This document shows positions 7,834 to 15,694 of a stretch of DNA of 19,767 nucleotides, in pieces. Under the pieces are notes generated by a model. That model saw only the letters and a program-made list of their open reading frames with translations, searched no databases and was not told the origin of the DNA. The position numbers were made by a program, and so were the translations under genes. The DNA is from SIG636 sp045604285 (GTDB lineage Bacteria > Bacillota > Clostridia > Oscillospirales > CAG-382), in assembly GCA_045604285.1 (NCBI GenBank), contig JAZUNS010000154.1, positions 1 to 19,767 of the forward strand, read 5' to 3'. The first letter of the stretch is position 1. The number at the start of each line of letters is the position of its first letter.

Positions 7834-9210
7834 ATGACTTATCATCTTGCAATTGATATTGGTGCTTCCGGAGGGAGGCACATATTGGGCTATATTGCCA
7901 ATGGAAAAATTTGTACAGAGGAGATCTATCGTTTTGAAAACGGCATGGATAATGTTGACGGTAGATTGATATGGGATACCGAGCGGTTATTTAATGAGGT
8001 CGTATGCGGTATTGCCCGGTGTAAAACAATTGGTAAAGTACCCGTTACCGTTGCCATAGATACCTGGGGCGTGGATTACGTTCTTTTGGACAAGCATTGC
8101 CGAGAAATATATCCGGCTTATGCTTACCGTGACGGTGAAACTGCCTTGGTACAAGAAGAAGTTGCATCATTGATATCCCCTAAGGAGCTATATTCTCTAA
8201 CAGGGATACAGCATCAAAATTTTAATACAATTTTCCGCTTGTATTGCGATAAGAAAAGCGGTCGCTTGGATAATGCCGCCCACATGCTTATGCTGCCGGA
8301 GTATTTATCGTATAAGCTTACCGGTATAATGGGGCACGAATACACAAACGCAACCACTACCAATCTTATAAATGCCAAAACACGGTGTTGGGATCTCGAC
8401 ATTATCAGACGCTTGGGTTTACCTGAAAAGCTGTTTGGAGAGCTGTCGAATCCTTCTATGCCCTTAGGCTGCTTTTCCCATGAAATTACAGAAAAAGTGG
8501 GGTATAATGCAGAGGTTATATGGTGTCCGAGTCATGATACAGCTTCCGCTGTTGCAGCGTGCCCACTTGAAGGTGACGGTATATTTATCAGCTCCGGCAC
8601 CTGGAGTCTTGTGGGGGCCGAAAATGAGCATCCCGTTCTAAGCGAAGGGGCGAGAACAGCTAACTTAACCAACGAGGGCGGAGTGTGCGGTACATATAGG
8701 TTCTTAAAAAATATTATGGGAATGTGGCTTTTTCAGGGAATACGCAAAAGTTTAGGAAAAAAATACAGCTATGATGAGATGATGAATCTTGCAAAAGCCG
8801 GTACCTATACCGAATGCTTTGACCCGAATGACGAACGCTTGACTGCTCCGGATGATATGCTAAATGCTTTGAGAGACGTTTTGGGTGATGAAAAATTGCC
8901 TCTTGGAGATGTACTCTCCTCTGTATACCATTCTTTGGCTTTGTCGTATGCCAAAACCGTTAAGGAACTTGAGGTGCTTTCCGGCAGGGAGTTTGGAGCA
9001 GTGCATATAATCGGCGGTGGCAGCAAGGACGGCTTTTTGAATGAGCTTACGGCAAAATATACAGAAAAAACAGTTTTTGCAGGCCCTGTTGAAGCTACGG
9101 CACTGGGAAATTTGTTAAGCCAGATGATGTATCTTGACAAAGCGATGACGCTTGACTGCGCACGCAGCATGATTAAAGATTCTTTTAATATTACCCCGAT
9201 AGGAGGATAA
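7834..9210 (+). CDS. rhaB: Rhamnulokinase
   Basis: This FGGY-family kinase phosphorylates L-rhamnulose to L-rhamnulose 1-phosphate with ATP, the second step of L-rhamnose breakdown. The N-terminal phosphate-1 loop is AIDIGASGGRH (6-16), DTWGVDYVLLD (76-86) is typical of RhaB, D235 in SHDTASAV is the catalytic base, SSGTWSL (253-259) precedes the second nucleotide domain, and GGGSKDGFLN (394-403) is the adenosine site. At 458 residues it is close to the usual length (about 470-490) and intact. It is first in rhaB-rhaA-rhaD, with a strong ribosome site, and is followed by rhaA after three bases. Confidence 0.96.
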   Translation: MTYHLAIDIGASGGRHILGYIANGKICTEEIYRFENGMDNVDGRLIWDTERLFNEVVCGIARCKTIGKVPVTVAIDTWGVDYVLLDKHCREIYPAYAYRDGETALVQEEVASLISPKELYSLTGIQHQNFNTIFRLYCDKKSGRLDNAAHMLMLPEYLSYKLTGIMGHEYTNATTTNLINAKTRCWDLDIIRRLGLPEKLFGELSNPSMPLGCFSHEITEKVGYNAEVIWCPSHDTASAVAACPLEGDGIFISSGTWSLVGAENEHPVLSEGARTANLTNEGGVCGTYRFLKNIMGMWLFQGIRKSLGKKYSYDEMMNLAKAGTYTECFDPNDERLTAPDDMLNALRDVLGDEKLPLGDVLSSVYHSLALSYAKTVKELEVLSGREFGAVHIIGGGSKDGFLNELTAKYTEKTVFAGPVEATALGNLLSQMMYLDKAMTLDCARSMIKDSFNITPIGG

Positions 9211-9213
9211 CTT

Positions 9214-10449
9214 ATGAACCGATATTCTGAAGCTAAGACAATTTATGAATCTTATGGAGTTGATACGGAAAAAGCCATAAACGAATTGAAAAATCTTACA
9301 ATATCCATTCACTGTTGGCAGGGAGACGACGTTGTTGGTTTTGATAACGGAGAAGCACTTTCGGGGGGGATACAAACTACCGGTAATTATCCCGGAAAAG
9401 CTCGTACATATACTGAGCTTATGGCAGACCTTGATAAGGTTTTTGCACTTTTACCCGGCAAGAAAAAGCTTAATCTGCACGCCTCTTATGCAATTACAGA
9501 CGGAAGGGTGGGCAGAGATCACCTTAAGCCTATCCATTTTGAAAAATGGGTAGAGTATGCTAAAGAGAGGGGCATGGGTATAGATTTTAACCCAACCTTT
9601 TTTGCGCATCCTATGGTAAAGGACGGATTAACGCTCTCTTCTCCCGATGAAACAACAAGAAAATATTGGGTGGCACACGGTATTGCTTGCTTAAAAATTG
9701 CCCAGTATTTTGCTGAAGAAACAGGCTATCCTTGTGTAATGAATATATGGATTCCCGACGGATACAAGGATATACCTGCAGACAAGCTCGGTCCTCGTAT
9801 GAGGTTTAAGCAGTCCTTGGATGAAATACTTGCAACCGAATACGATAAAAGCAAAGTGTATATTACTTTAGAGTCTAAAGTCTTCGGCATAGGTCTTGAA
9901 AGTTATACCGTAGGTTCTGCTGAGTTTTGTCTGTCTTATGCCGATTACAAGGGAATAACCCCGCTTATGGATAACGGTCATTACCATCCAACGGAATCTG
10001 TTGCGGATAAGATCTCGGCATTGTTGCTTTTCAATGAAAAAATTGCTCTGCACGTAACGAGGGGCGTTAGATGGGACTCTGACCACGTAGTGTTGTTTGA
10101 CGACGAGTGCAGAGATATTGCTGCCGAGATCGTTAAATGCAATGCTCTTGACAGAGTTTTCCTTGCAACCGATTATTTTGATGCATCTATCAACAGAATA
10201 TCAGCATGGGTTACCGGTGTAAGGAACTTACAGAAGGCAATGCTTTGCGCACTATTGATGCCCTTTGAAAGGATGAAAGCCTTGCAGGATAATGGGGAAA
10301 TGACAGAGCTTATGGTCTTAAATGAGGAGCTTAAAACGGCACCGTTTGGTGATATTTGGCAAGAGCTTTTGGATAGGGAAGGCGTTGTTTCCGACTATTT
10401 GTCCGTTATAAAAGAATACGAAAGGGAAGTATTGGTAAAAAGAGTATGA
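9214..10449 (+). CDS. rhaA: L-rhamnose isomerase
   Basis: The enzyme converts L-rhamnose to L-rhamnulose in the cytoplasm and needs divalent metal. Its 411 residues match the family (E. coli about 419). The N-terminal ISIHCWQGDDVVGFD (30-44) is characteristic, as are NIWIPDG (177-183). Probable metal ligands are E220 in TLESK, D253 in MDNGHYHP, H280 in ALHVTRGVRWDSDHV (with the D-S-D-H at 288-291) and the aspartate in ATDYFDAS (318-325). GGAGG lies eight bases before the ATG. The gene overlaps rhaD by four bases (ATGA), so the two are translationally coupled. It is the first enzymatic step although it is the second gene. Confidence 0.97.
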   Translation: MNRYSEAKTIYESYGVDTEKAINELKNLTISIHCWQGDDVVGFDNGEALSGGIQTTGNYPGKARTYTELMADLDKVFALLPGKKKLNLHASYAITDGRVGRDHLKPIHFEKWVEYAKERGMGIDFNPTFFAHPMVKDGLTLSSPDETTRKYWVAHGIACLKIAQYFAEETGYPCVMNIWIPDGYKDIPADKLGPRMRFKQSLDEILATEYDKSKVYITLESKVFGIGLESYTVGSAEFCLSYADYKGITPLMDNGHYHPTESVADKISALLLFNEKIALHVTRGVRWDSDHVVLFDDECRDIAAEIVKCNALDRVFLATDYFDASINRISAWVTGVRNLQKAMLCALLMPFERMKALQDNGEMTELMVLNEELKTAPFGDIWQELLDREGVVSDYLSVIKEYEREVLVKRV

Positions 10450-11261
10450 TCGATATTTTAAATGCTCCGTTTGTGAAAGAAATGGCGGAAACAGCGTCAA
10501 ATATGTACAGACTTGGCTGGGATGAGCGCAACGGTGGAAATATAAGCTGTTTGCTTCATAAAGAAGAAGTTGAGAACTATTTGGATTTAAACAACGTGCT
10601 TAGAGTGCTACCGTTGGGTTTTGATGCAATAGACCTTGCAGAAAGAATATTTATTGTAACAGGTACGGGTAAATACTTTAAAAACGTAGAGAAGGATCCT
10701 GAGACTAACCTTGGTATCATAAGGATATCAAGGGATGGACAGCAGGCTGAGCTGCTTTGGGGCTTTAAAGACGGCGGTAAGTTTACCAGCGAGCTGCCCG
10801 CTCATTTGATGAGTCATAAGGCGAGATTATCGGTAGACCCAAATCATAGGGTTGTTGTCCACAGTCATCCTACGTATACGTTGGCTATGAACAGAGTTCA
10901 CCCATTAGAAGAAAGGGCGTTTACACGTTCTCTATGGCAGACTTGCAGCGAGTGCATTATTGTATTTCCCGATGGTATAGGCGTGCTCCCCTGGATGGTT
11001 TGCGGTACTAAGGAAATAGGTGAAGCAACTGCAGAAAAAATGCTTAATCACCGACTTGTTGTTTGGGGCATACACGGTATTTACGGCACCGGCAACAGTC
11101 TTGACGAAGCTTTTGGCCTTATCGAAACGGTGGAAAAAGCTGCACAATTATATATGCTTACAGCGAATATGCAGGTAATTAACGTTATTAAAGATGAAGA
11201 GCTAAAAGCTTTAGCTGATGAATTTAAAGTATCATACAGAAAAGATTATCTTGATATTTAA
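10446..11261 (+). CDS. rhaD: Rhamnulose-1-phosphate aldolase
   Basis: This class II aldolase (AraD/FucA fold) splits L-rhamnulose 1-phosphate into DHAP and L-lactaldehyde, completing the pathway. The 271-residue protein has GWDERNGGNISC (24-35) for phosphate binding, the catalytic glutamate region TSELPAHL (114-121, E116), zinc ligands H139 and H141 in HSHPTY, and the third zinc histidine H210 in WGIHGIYGTG. Length agrees with E. coli RhaD (about 274). It starts inside the rhaA stop codon and is followed by a strong terminator. L-lactaldehyde must be reduced or oxidised by an enzyme encoded elsewhere, since no fucO-like gene is in view. Confidence 0.96.
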   Translation: MIDILNAPFVKEMAETASNMYRLGWDERNGGNISCLLHKEEVENYLDLNNVLRVLPLGFDAIDLAERIFIVTGTGKYFKNVEKDPETNLGIIRISRDGQQAELLWGFKDGGKFTSELPAHLMSHKARLSVDPNHRVVVHSHPTYTLAMNRVHPLEERAFTRSLWQTCSECIIVFPDGIGVLPWMVCGTKEIGEATAEKMLNHRLVVWGIHGIYGTGNSLDEAFGLIETVEKAAQLYMLTANMQVINVIKDEELKALADEFKVSYRKDYLDI

Positions 11262-11267
11262 AAAATA

Positions 11268-11300
11268 AATCCTCTTACATAACAGTAAGAGGATTTTTTT
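11268..11300. terminator. Bidirectional terminator between rhaD and the convergent operon
   Basis: An 11-bp perfect stem (AATCCTCTTAC, 11268-11278; GTAAGAGGATT, 11285-11295) with loop ATAACA is followed by TTTTT on the plus strand. On the minus strand it is followed by TATTTTTTAAA, so it can also end the carbohydrate-binding protein transcript, whose stop codon overlaps it at 11299. Confidence 0.9.
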
Positions 11301-13908
11301 ACGGTCTGAAGCCGCCGCTGCCGCTGCCGTATATTAAGCTTGAAAGAGTAAATGTTGTGCTGTATGTGCCGGCCGATAGCGTGTAGGACGCTCCCTGTTT
11401 AAGCTCTGCACAGCTAACCAATACGTTGGCATAGCTTTTTGCAGCAGAAAAACTAAGCAGTGTGTTACCGGATGAATCTTTTAATGCAATAGTTGTATTG
11501 GCACTTTGGTTATTTACGTTGAACATGGCAACACCTTGGCCGGTGGCAGAAGTGAAGTTTTGCGCCATGTCTTTTGTTCCGTATATCATCAGCGTGCCAC
11601 CGCTGAGAGTAGCTGTGGAATCATAATCCAAATTACCGTTGCCGCCACCCGTGGGTCCTGCAACCTCAATAAGTCCGCCTGTAACCTGTATGGTACCATT
11701 AGAGTCGATTCCGTCGCCGGAAGCATTAACCGTCAGCGTGCCTCCGCTGATAACTATGGAACCGTTGCCGGCAGAAAAGTTATCTCCTGGACGTCCGGGT
11801 CTGCCGGGGCGTGCGGTAGCGGTACCGCTTGAATCAACACCGCCTGCAGCGTTAATCCCGTCGTCGCTTGAAACTAAGCTTATTGTTCCGCCTTTGATGT
11901 TGATAATTGTGCCTTCCAGCCCCTCATAGCTTTTAGTTATTGATATTTTACCGTCTGCAACCGCTAACGTGCTATCGGAATGCATCCCGTCGTCACCTGT
12001 TTTAATATCAAAGTCGCCGCCGTTGATATCAACGTTAGCGTTTGAATGCACGGCATCGTCTGCACAGTCAAGGACAAAAGTGCCGCCGTTAACAGTAAGA
12101 ATACCTACCGCTTTAAGGCCTTTGGCGCTTTCGGTTGAATTAGAGTATGCAGAAGCACCACCACCGGTCGTAACATTAAAAGTGCCGTCATTAATAGTAA
12201 GAGTGCCATCGGCTTGGAAACCGTCATAACCGGTTTTTATTGTAAAATTACCGCCGTGAATCACTATATTTCCGTTAGAGTGTATGCCGTCATCTGCAGA
12301 ATTAAGCTCAATCACGGCACCGCTGTAAACAGTAATTTCTCCAACAGCTTTTATACCTTTCGCACTTAAGGTTGTATCTATTTTTGCAGTACTGCCGCCG
12401 CCGCTTTTTCCGGTAAAGGCCCCACCTTTTATCGTTAAGTAGGCTTGACCGCTTATGCAGTCGCCACCGGCAGTAATATCGGCATAAATCGTGCCGTTTA
12501 GGTTGGTAGCATACAAAAAGCCCGATTCTGTATTGTCGGCATCCTCAGCGTGCAGACCGTCTTTTCCCGCATCAATTATAAAGGTGCCGCCGCCTATACG
12601 AAGGCTGTTTTTACCTGCGAAGCCGTGGCCGCTTGCTATAACGGTATAGGTGCCGGCGGTAACAACAAGGTCATCCTTGGATATTATGCCGTGACCGGCA
12701 GGGGATTGTACAGTTAAAGTGCCTTTGCCGTTAAGCGTTAAATCTTCCTTAGAGAATATTGCGGCATCTATGTTGTTTGCATCTATTGCAACAAACGAGT
12801 TGCCTGCAATGAGTGTGTTGGAAGTATTTTCTACTGTTGTTACAAATACTTTATCCGCTTGCTTTACGTAGATAGGGGCAGAGGTGCTTTTGGATATTGT
12901 AGCGCCGTTTAGCACCAATTGTACTTTATCAGTTACTTGTGCATTAACGATTATCATCCCGTTATCCAGCTTACCGGATATAATAAAAACGCCCTCATCA
13001 AGTATCGTTGCCGTCGTTCCGGAAATTGATACTTTTATTGAATTGCAAGCTATAGAGTTGTTCTTAAGATAGATATATACCGCTCCTGCAGTTTCGTAAC
13101 TGTTGCGAAGGTCTCTGTCGGTAAACATTGCGTCGGTAGAGGATATATCTTCGTTGGGTTGTGAAGGGGCGGTGTTGCTTTCGTCGGGGATTGTTGCAGA
13201 GCTATCATCCTCTTCCGGCTCAGAAACGGTGCTACTGTCGTCAGAAGGAGGAACAACCGAGCTACTGTCGTCAGGTTCTGAAATAGAGCTGTCGTTAGGC
13301 TCTGGCGTGGTGCTGTCAGCAGGCGGCTCTGCTTCACTTTCGTTAGGAACTATTACGGAGCTGTCATCCGGAATCGAGGTATCGTTATCAGCTGCAGAGC
13401 TGTCATCTTCATTCGGTGTAACCGTGGAGCTTTCAACGTCTAAGGGCGGCGTTGAACTGTCGTTGGGAACTATTTCGGGTTCGGACGAAAGGTCATCGTT
13501 ATCCTCGGACGAAGTAACGGAACTGTCCTCGTCAACAGAACTGTTTTCAGTGTCGTCGGCAGAAGATGCATATTCCTCGGATCCTTCGGATTGTGAGGTG
13601 GATTCACTTTCTTTTGAAGAAGCCGTGTCTTCAGAAGATTCTTCAGAGCTGTCCCAGCTGTTTTCTGTTGAGCTGTTTACTTCTTTGCTGCTGTCATTTG
13701 CATTAGAAGTTTCTTCTGAAACGGGCTCTGCAGAGCTTGCACTTTCGGTCGAACCGTTGCTTTCGCTTACAATGTTACTATCCTCACCGCTTTGCTCGTC
13801 AGAGCTTGTGGAAACCAAAACAATGCCAACGACAACCAAAACGCAGAGAACAATGGCTGAAATTATCGAAACGATCTTATTGTTTTTAAAAAAATTAAGT
13901 AGTTTCAT
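11299..13908 (-). CDS. Membrane-anchored Cthe_2159-type beta-helix carbohydrate-binding protein
   Basis: An N-terminal helix (about residues 14-33) anchors the protein with its bulk outside the cell. Residues 35-262 are an extended linker made almost wholly of S, E, D, T, P and N, with many DDSS, EDSS and PNDSS units. The rest (about 265-869) is a repetitive right-handed beta-helix with recurring segments such as GGTFxIDxGxDGxHA, ADDGIHSNGNI and SGDGIDSNG. This matches the Cthe_2159 family, known for binding cellulose and pectin-type sugars in a calcium-dependent way. A collagen-like RPGRPGRPG insert interrupts the helix. The ATG at 13908 is preceded by AAGGAG at 11 bases; a TTG at 13914 is an alternative start. 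It is third in an operon with VTC-domain and DUF4956 proteins, a combination seen repeatedly in Clostridia. The long stalk would hold the binding domain away from the wall. Confidence 0.9.
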   Translation of the reverse strand: MKLLNFFKNNKIVSIISAIVLCVLVVVGIVLVSTSSDEQSGEDSNIVSESNGSTESASSAEPVSEETSNANDSSKEVNSSTENSWDSSEESSEDTASSKESESTSQSEGSEEYASSADDTENSSVDEDSSVTSSEDNDDLSSEPEIVPNDSSTPPLDVESSTVTPNEDDSSAADNDTSIPDDSSVIVPNESEAEPPADSTTPEPNDSSISEPDDSSSVVPPSDDSSTVSEPEEDDSSATIPDESNTAPSQPNEDISSTDAMFTDRDLRNSYETAGAVYIYLKNNSIACNSIKVSISGTTATILDEGVFIISGKLDNGMIIVNAQVTDKVQLVLNGATISKSTSAPIYVKQADKVFVTTVENTSNTLIAGNSFVAIDANNIDAAIFSKEDLTLNGKGTLTVQSPAGHGIISKDDLVVTAGTYTVIASGHGFAGKNSLRIGGGTFIIDAGKDGLHAEDADNTESGFLYATNLNGTIYADITAGGDCISGQAYLTIKGGAFTGKSGGGSTAKIDTTLSAKGIKAVGEITVYSGAVIELNSADDGIHSNGNIVIHGGNFTIKTGYDGFQADGTLTINDGTFNVTTGGGASAYSNSTESAKGLKAVGILTVNGGTFVLDCADDAVHSNANVDINGGDFDIKTGDDGMHSDSTLAVADGKISITKSYEGLEGTIINIKGGTISLVSSDDGINAAGGVDSSGTATARPGRPGRPGDNFSAGNGSIVISGGTLTVNASGDGIDSNGTIQVTGGLIEVAGPTGGGNGNLDYDSTATLSGGTLMIYGTKDMAQNFTSATGQGVAMFNVNNQSANTTIALKDSSGNTLLSFSAAKSYANVLVSCAELKQGASYTLSAGTYSTTFTLSSLIYGSGSGGFRP

Positions 13909-13940
13909 CGACAAAAACGCTCCTTGTGTTTTTTGATAAT

Positions 13941-14636
13941 TTAAAGCTCGTTACCTACGTTTTCCTGCCTGAATATACTTATTTCCAAATTACCGTTACG
14001 GCAACGAAGTTCATCTATTAATTTCTTTTCGGAGTCTGCGTTCTTTAATACTATGTTGTATGTGAGCTTGTAAAGGCTGCCCATGTTAGTGGTTTTAACT
14101 TTTATAAGCTCGTTAGAACTTGTATACTGTTCTAAAACTGTTTTAAAAACATCGGAATAATTCAGATCCTCGGGTACGGTTATAGTCAAAGTTTTATACA
14201 AATTAGAGCTTTTTTGCAAGCGAGAGCTGAACAGCGTGTAAAGCATATATACAAGGACCATAATTACGGTAAATAATAAAGCGTGACCTACGTAACCGGT
14301 ACCTATTATAAGCCCCGTTGACATAGAAAGGAAGATTGTAAGAATTTCTTTTGCAGAGCCCGGAACAGAACGGAATCTGACCAAGCTGAAAGCGCCTGCA
14401 ACGGCAACGCCGATACCGATGCTGTTGTTAACAGCCATTATTACTACGCATACCATTGCAGGTAATAATGCTAAAGTTATTACAAAGCTTTTAGTATATT
14501 TGTTTTTAAACATATATCCCAAAGCGATTATAAAGCCTGCCAAAAGAGCAAAACCGATGCAGGTCAAAAAATCCTTTACGTTAATTGCGTAAGTTCCTTC
14601 GATATTGAGAACACTTTCAAATAATTTGTTAAGCAT
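13941..14636 (-). CDS. DUF4956 family membrane protein
   Basis: The 231-residue protein has about four to five membrane helices in residues 22-138, then a soluble alpha/beta tail of about 90 residues resembling a ferredoxin-like domain. The segment GAFSLVRFRSVPGSAKEI (81-98) between helices is the conserved signature of DUF4956 proteins. AAAGGAGG lies eight bases before the ATG, inside the end of the upstream VTC gene, with which it overlaps by eight bases. DUF4956 and VTC-domain proteins are frequently encoded side by side, so a complex at the membrane is likely; the biochemical role of DUF4956 is not established. Its position beside the carbohydrate-binding protein suggests the three products work together. 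Confidence 0.9.
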   Translation of the reverse strand: MLNKLFESVLNIEGTYAINVKDFLTCIGFALLAGFIIALGYMFKNKYTKSFVITLALLPAMVCVVIMAVNNSIGIGVAVAGAFSLVRFRSVPGSAKEILTIFLSMSTGLIIGTGYVGHALLFTVIMVLVYMLYTLFSSRLQKSSNLYKTLTITVPEDLNYSDVFKTVLEQYTSSNELIKVKTTNMGSLYKLTYNIVLKNADSEKKLIDELRCRNGNLEISIFRQENVGNEL

Positions 14637-15348
14637 GAATTATTCCTCCTTTTGATTGGGGCAAAATAGTTGTTAGATATACGTTGCCGTATTTTGAAAA
14701 CGATCTTTTGAATATACCCATATCGGTAAGTATACGTGTCATCCAAAGAGGAATGCCACCTGCGGTTTTTATTTCCATTAAAACCAAATCGTCTTGCAAA
14801 AGGGAAGTGCCCCACACTTCGGAATTTAAAGAAAGCTCTTCTCTTCTGCTGGTAATGTTATCGTCAAACGTTATTCTAAAGTCGCTTCCGTTCCTATCGT
14901 AATATGCTTCTCTTTCGTATGAAAGAAATACTTTTGGTTTGATACCGCTGTAATAATTAATAAAATAATCAATTTCTTTCGATATCTGGCAGGCATCAAA
15001 AGGGTATTTACCGGACTCTACCCACTTCATTGCATCTTTTTCTTCCAAAGAAAGCCTTCGTTTGTATACAACGCCTTTGTATTTCTTCTTTAGCTCGACA
15101 AATACGGGATCGTTTTCTCCGGCGCGGCAGTAACTTCTTATCCGTAGTTTTTCTTTAAAAACCGGCTTTTCAATCGAACGTCTTATAAGTAAATAATTAT
15201 CCGTATCAAAATAAATATTTCTTATAGTTGTTCTTCCGTATTTATCAAGTGCCATATATGGTTCAATTGCCTTCACTATTAACTCTTGCTGCTTTCGTGT
15301 AAGCAAATATTTTATCTCATATCGTTTAAATACTGCTTGATAGCTCAT
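14629..15348 (-). CDS. VTC-domain polyphosphate-polymerase-like protein
   Basis: The start is the ATG at 15348, with GGGGAGG six bases upstream; a TTG at 15363 lies upstream of that site and is rejected. The 239-residue protein is a triphosphate-tunnel fold like the catalytic domain of yeast Vtc4. Basic and acidic tunnel residues are visible in KRYEIKYLL (8-16), KEKLRIRSY (65-73), FVELKKKYKGVVYKRR (83-98), SYERE (143-147), FRITFDD (157-163), LMEIKT (190-195) and FSKYGNVYL (217-225). It could polymerise polyphosphate from ATP or act as a related triphosphate enzyme. It heads an operon with DUF4956 and a beta-helix surface protein, so its product may be made or used at the membrane. Bacterial members are little characterised. 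Confidence 0.92.
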   Translation of the reverse strand: MSYQAVFKRYEIKYLLTRKQQELIVKAIEPYMALDKYGRTTIRNIYFDTDNYLLIRRSIEKPVFKEKLRIRSYCRAGENDPVFVELKKKYKGVVYKRRLSLEEKDAMKWVESGKYPFDACQISKEIDYFINYYSGIKPKVFLSYEREAYYDRNGSDFRITFDDNITSRREELSLNSEVWGTSLLQDDLVLMEIKTAGGIPLWMTRILTDMGIFKRSFSKYGNVYLTTILPQSKGGIIHA

Positions 15349-15445
15349 CGTTAACCTCCCCAATATTTAAACTTTAACTATAATTTATCATCAAATAATT
15401 AAATTCTTCTTAAAAATATATGAACAATTAAACAAATAAAACAAA

Positions 15446-15471
15446 AGACCTTGTGTTTATGCACAAGGTCC
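15446..15471. repeat. 26-base perfect hairpin, copy 1 (probable minus-strand terminator)
   Basis: Arms GACCTTGTG (15447-15455) and CACAAGGTC (15462-15470) form a 9-bp stem around TTTATG. Read on the minus strand it is followed by TTTTGTTTTATTTG, so it can terminate transcripts coming from spoIVA and the YmxH gene. All 26 bases are repeated exactly at 15695-15720. Confidence 0.8.
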
Positions 15472-15580
15472 CAGGCTGATGACAAACCTTGTCATCAGCC
15501 TGGCAGAGTACTGAGAAAGAGTGCAGACGAAACAAACCGAGGCGAGAACTGTACTAAGTACTGTGAGCCGAGGTTTGTTT
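15471..15580 (+). repeat. Dispersed structured repeat, copy A
   Basis: The unit begins with a perfect 15-bp hairpin (15471-15485 with 15489-15503, triloop ACC, core CTGATGACA). A single-stranded-looking stretch (GCAGAGTACTGAGAAAGAG and following) comes next, then a second domain. In that domain AAACAAACC (15530-15538) pairs with GGTTTGTTT (15572-15580) and GGC (15541-15543) with GCC (15567-15569); these helices are separated by facing GA steps (15539-15540 and 15570-15571) that could form tandem sheared G-A pairs in RNA. A small GTAC/GTAC hairpin lies inside. A second copy lies at the end of the window. It sits in a 377-base intergenic stretch (15349-15725) and carries no ORF of note. Confidence 0.8.
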
Positions 15581-15605
15581 TGAACAAAAAATATGATAAA
15601 ACGCA

Positions 15606-15635
15606 GAAAAGTCGGTAATAATTTCCCGACTTTTC
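15606..15635. repeat. Hairpin inside the intergenic element
   Basis: GAAAAGTCGG (15606-15615) and CCGACTTTTC (15626-15635) form a 10-bp stem with a 10-base A/T-rich loop. The core AAAGTCGG/CCGACTTT is the same as in the terminator at 7733-7766. Neither strand has a strong T-run immediately after the stem beyond the TTTTC within it, so it is a weak terminator candidate. Confidence 0.6.
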
Positions 15636-15663
15636 AACTTTGTTATAATTGATTTTTTATGTT

Positions 15664-15694
15664 TTTCGTGTTCTGCGCCTTTGTCAGCGCTCTG
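15664..15694 (-). repeat. Diverged, inverted partial copy (copy C) of the repeat core
   Basis: Read on the minus strand from 15694 the sequence is CAGAGCGCTGACAAAGGCGC followed by AGAACACGAAA. This matches CAGAGTACTGAGAAAGAGTG followed by CAGACGAAA of copy A at most positions, with small gaps. It lies directly next to the second 26-base hairpin and points inward, opposite to copy A, so the element at 15446-15720 has imperfect inverted ends. Confidence 0.5.

Noticed and set aside
13103..13936. Long plus-strand open frame of about 277 codons rich in Ser, Glu and Leu
   Set aside because: It lies antisense to the acidic serine-rich stalk and mirrors its repetitive codons; the minus-strand frame has the operon context, membrane anchor and recognised downstream domain.
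15377..15382. TATAGT on the minus strand as a -10 box for the VTC operon
   Set aside because: No acceptable -35 box is found at 16-18 bases; the A/T-rich sequence gives many such matches.
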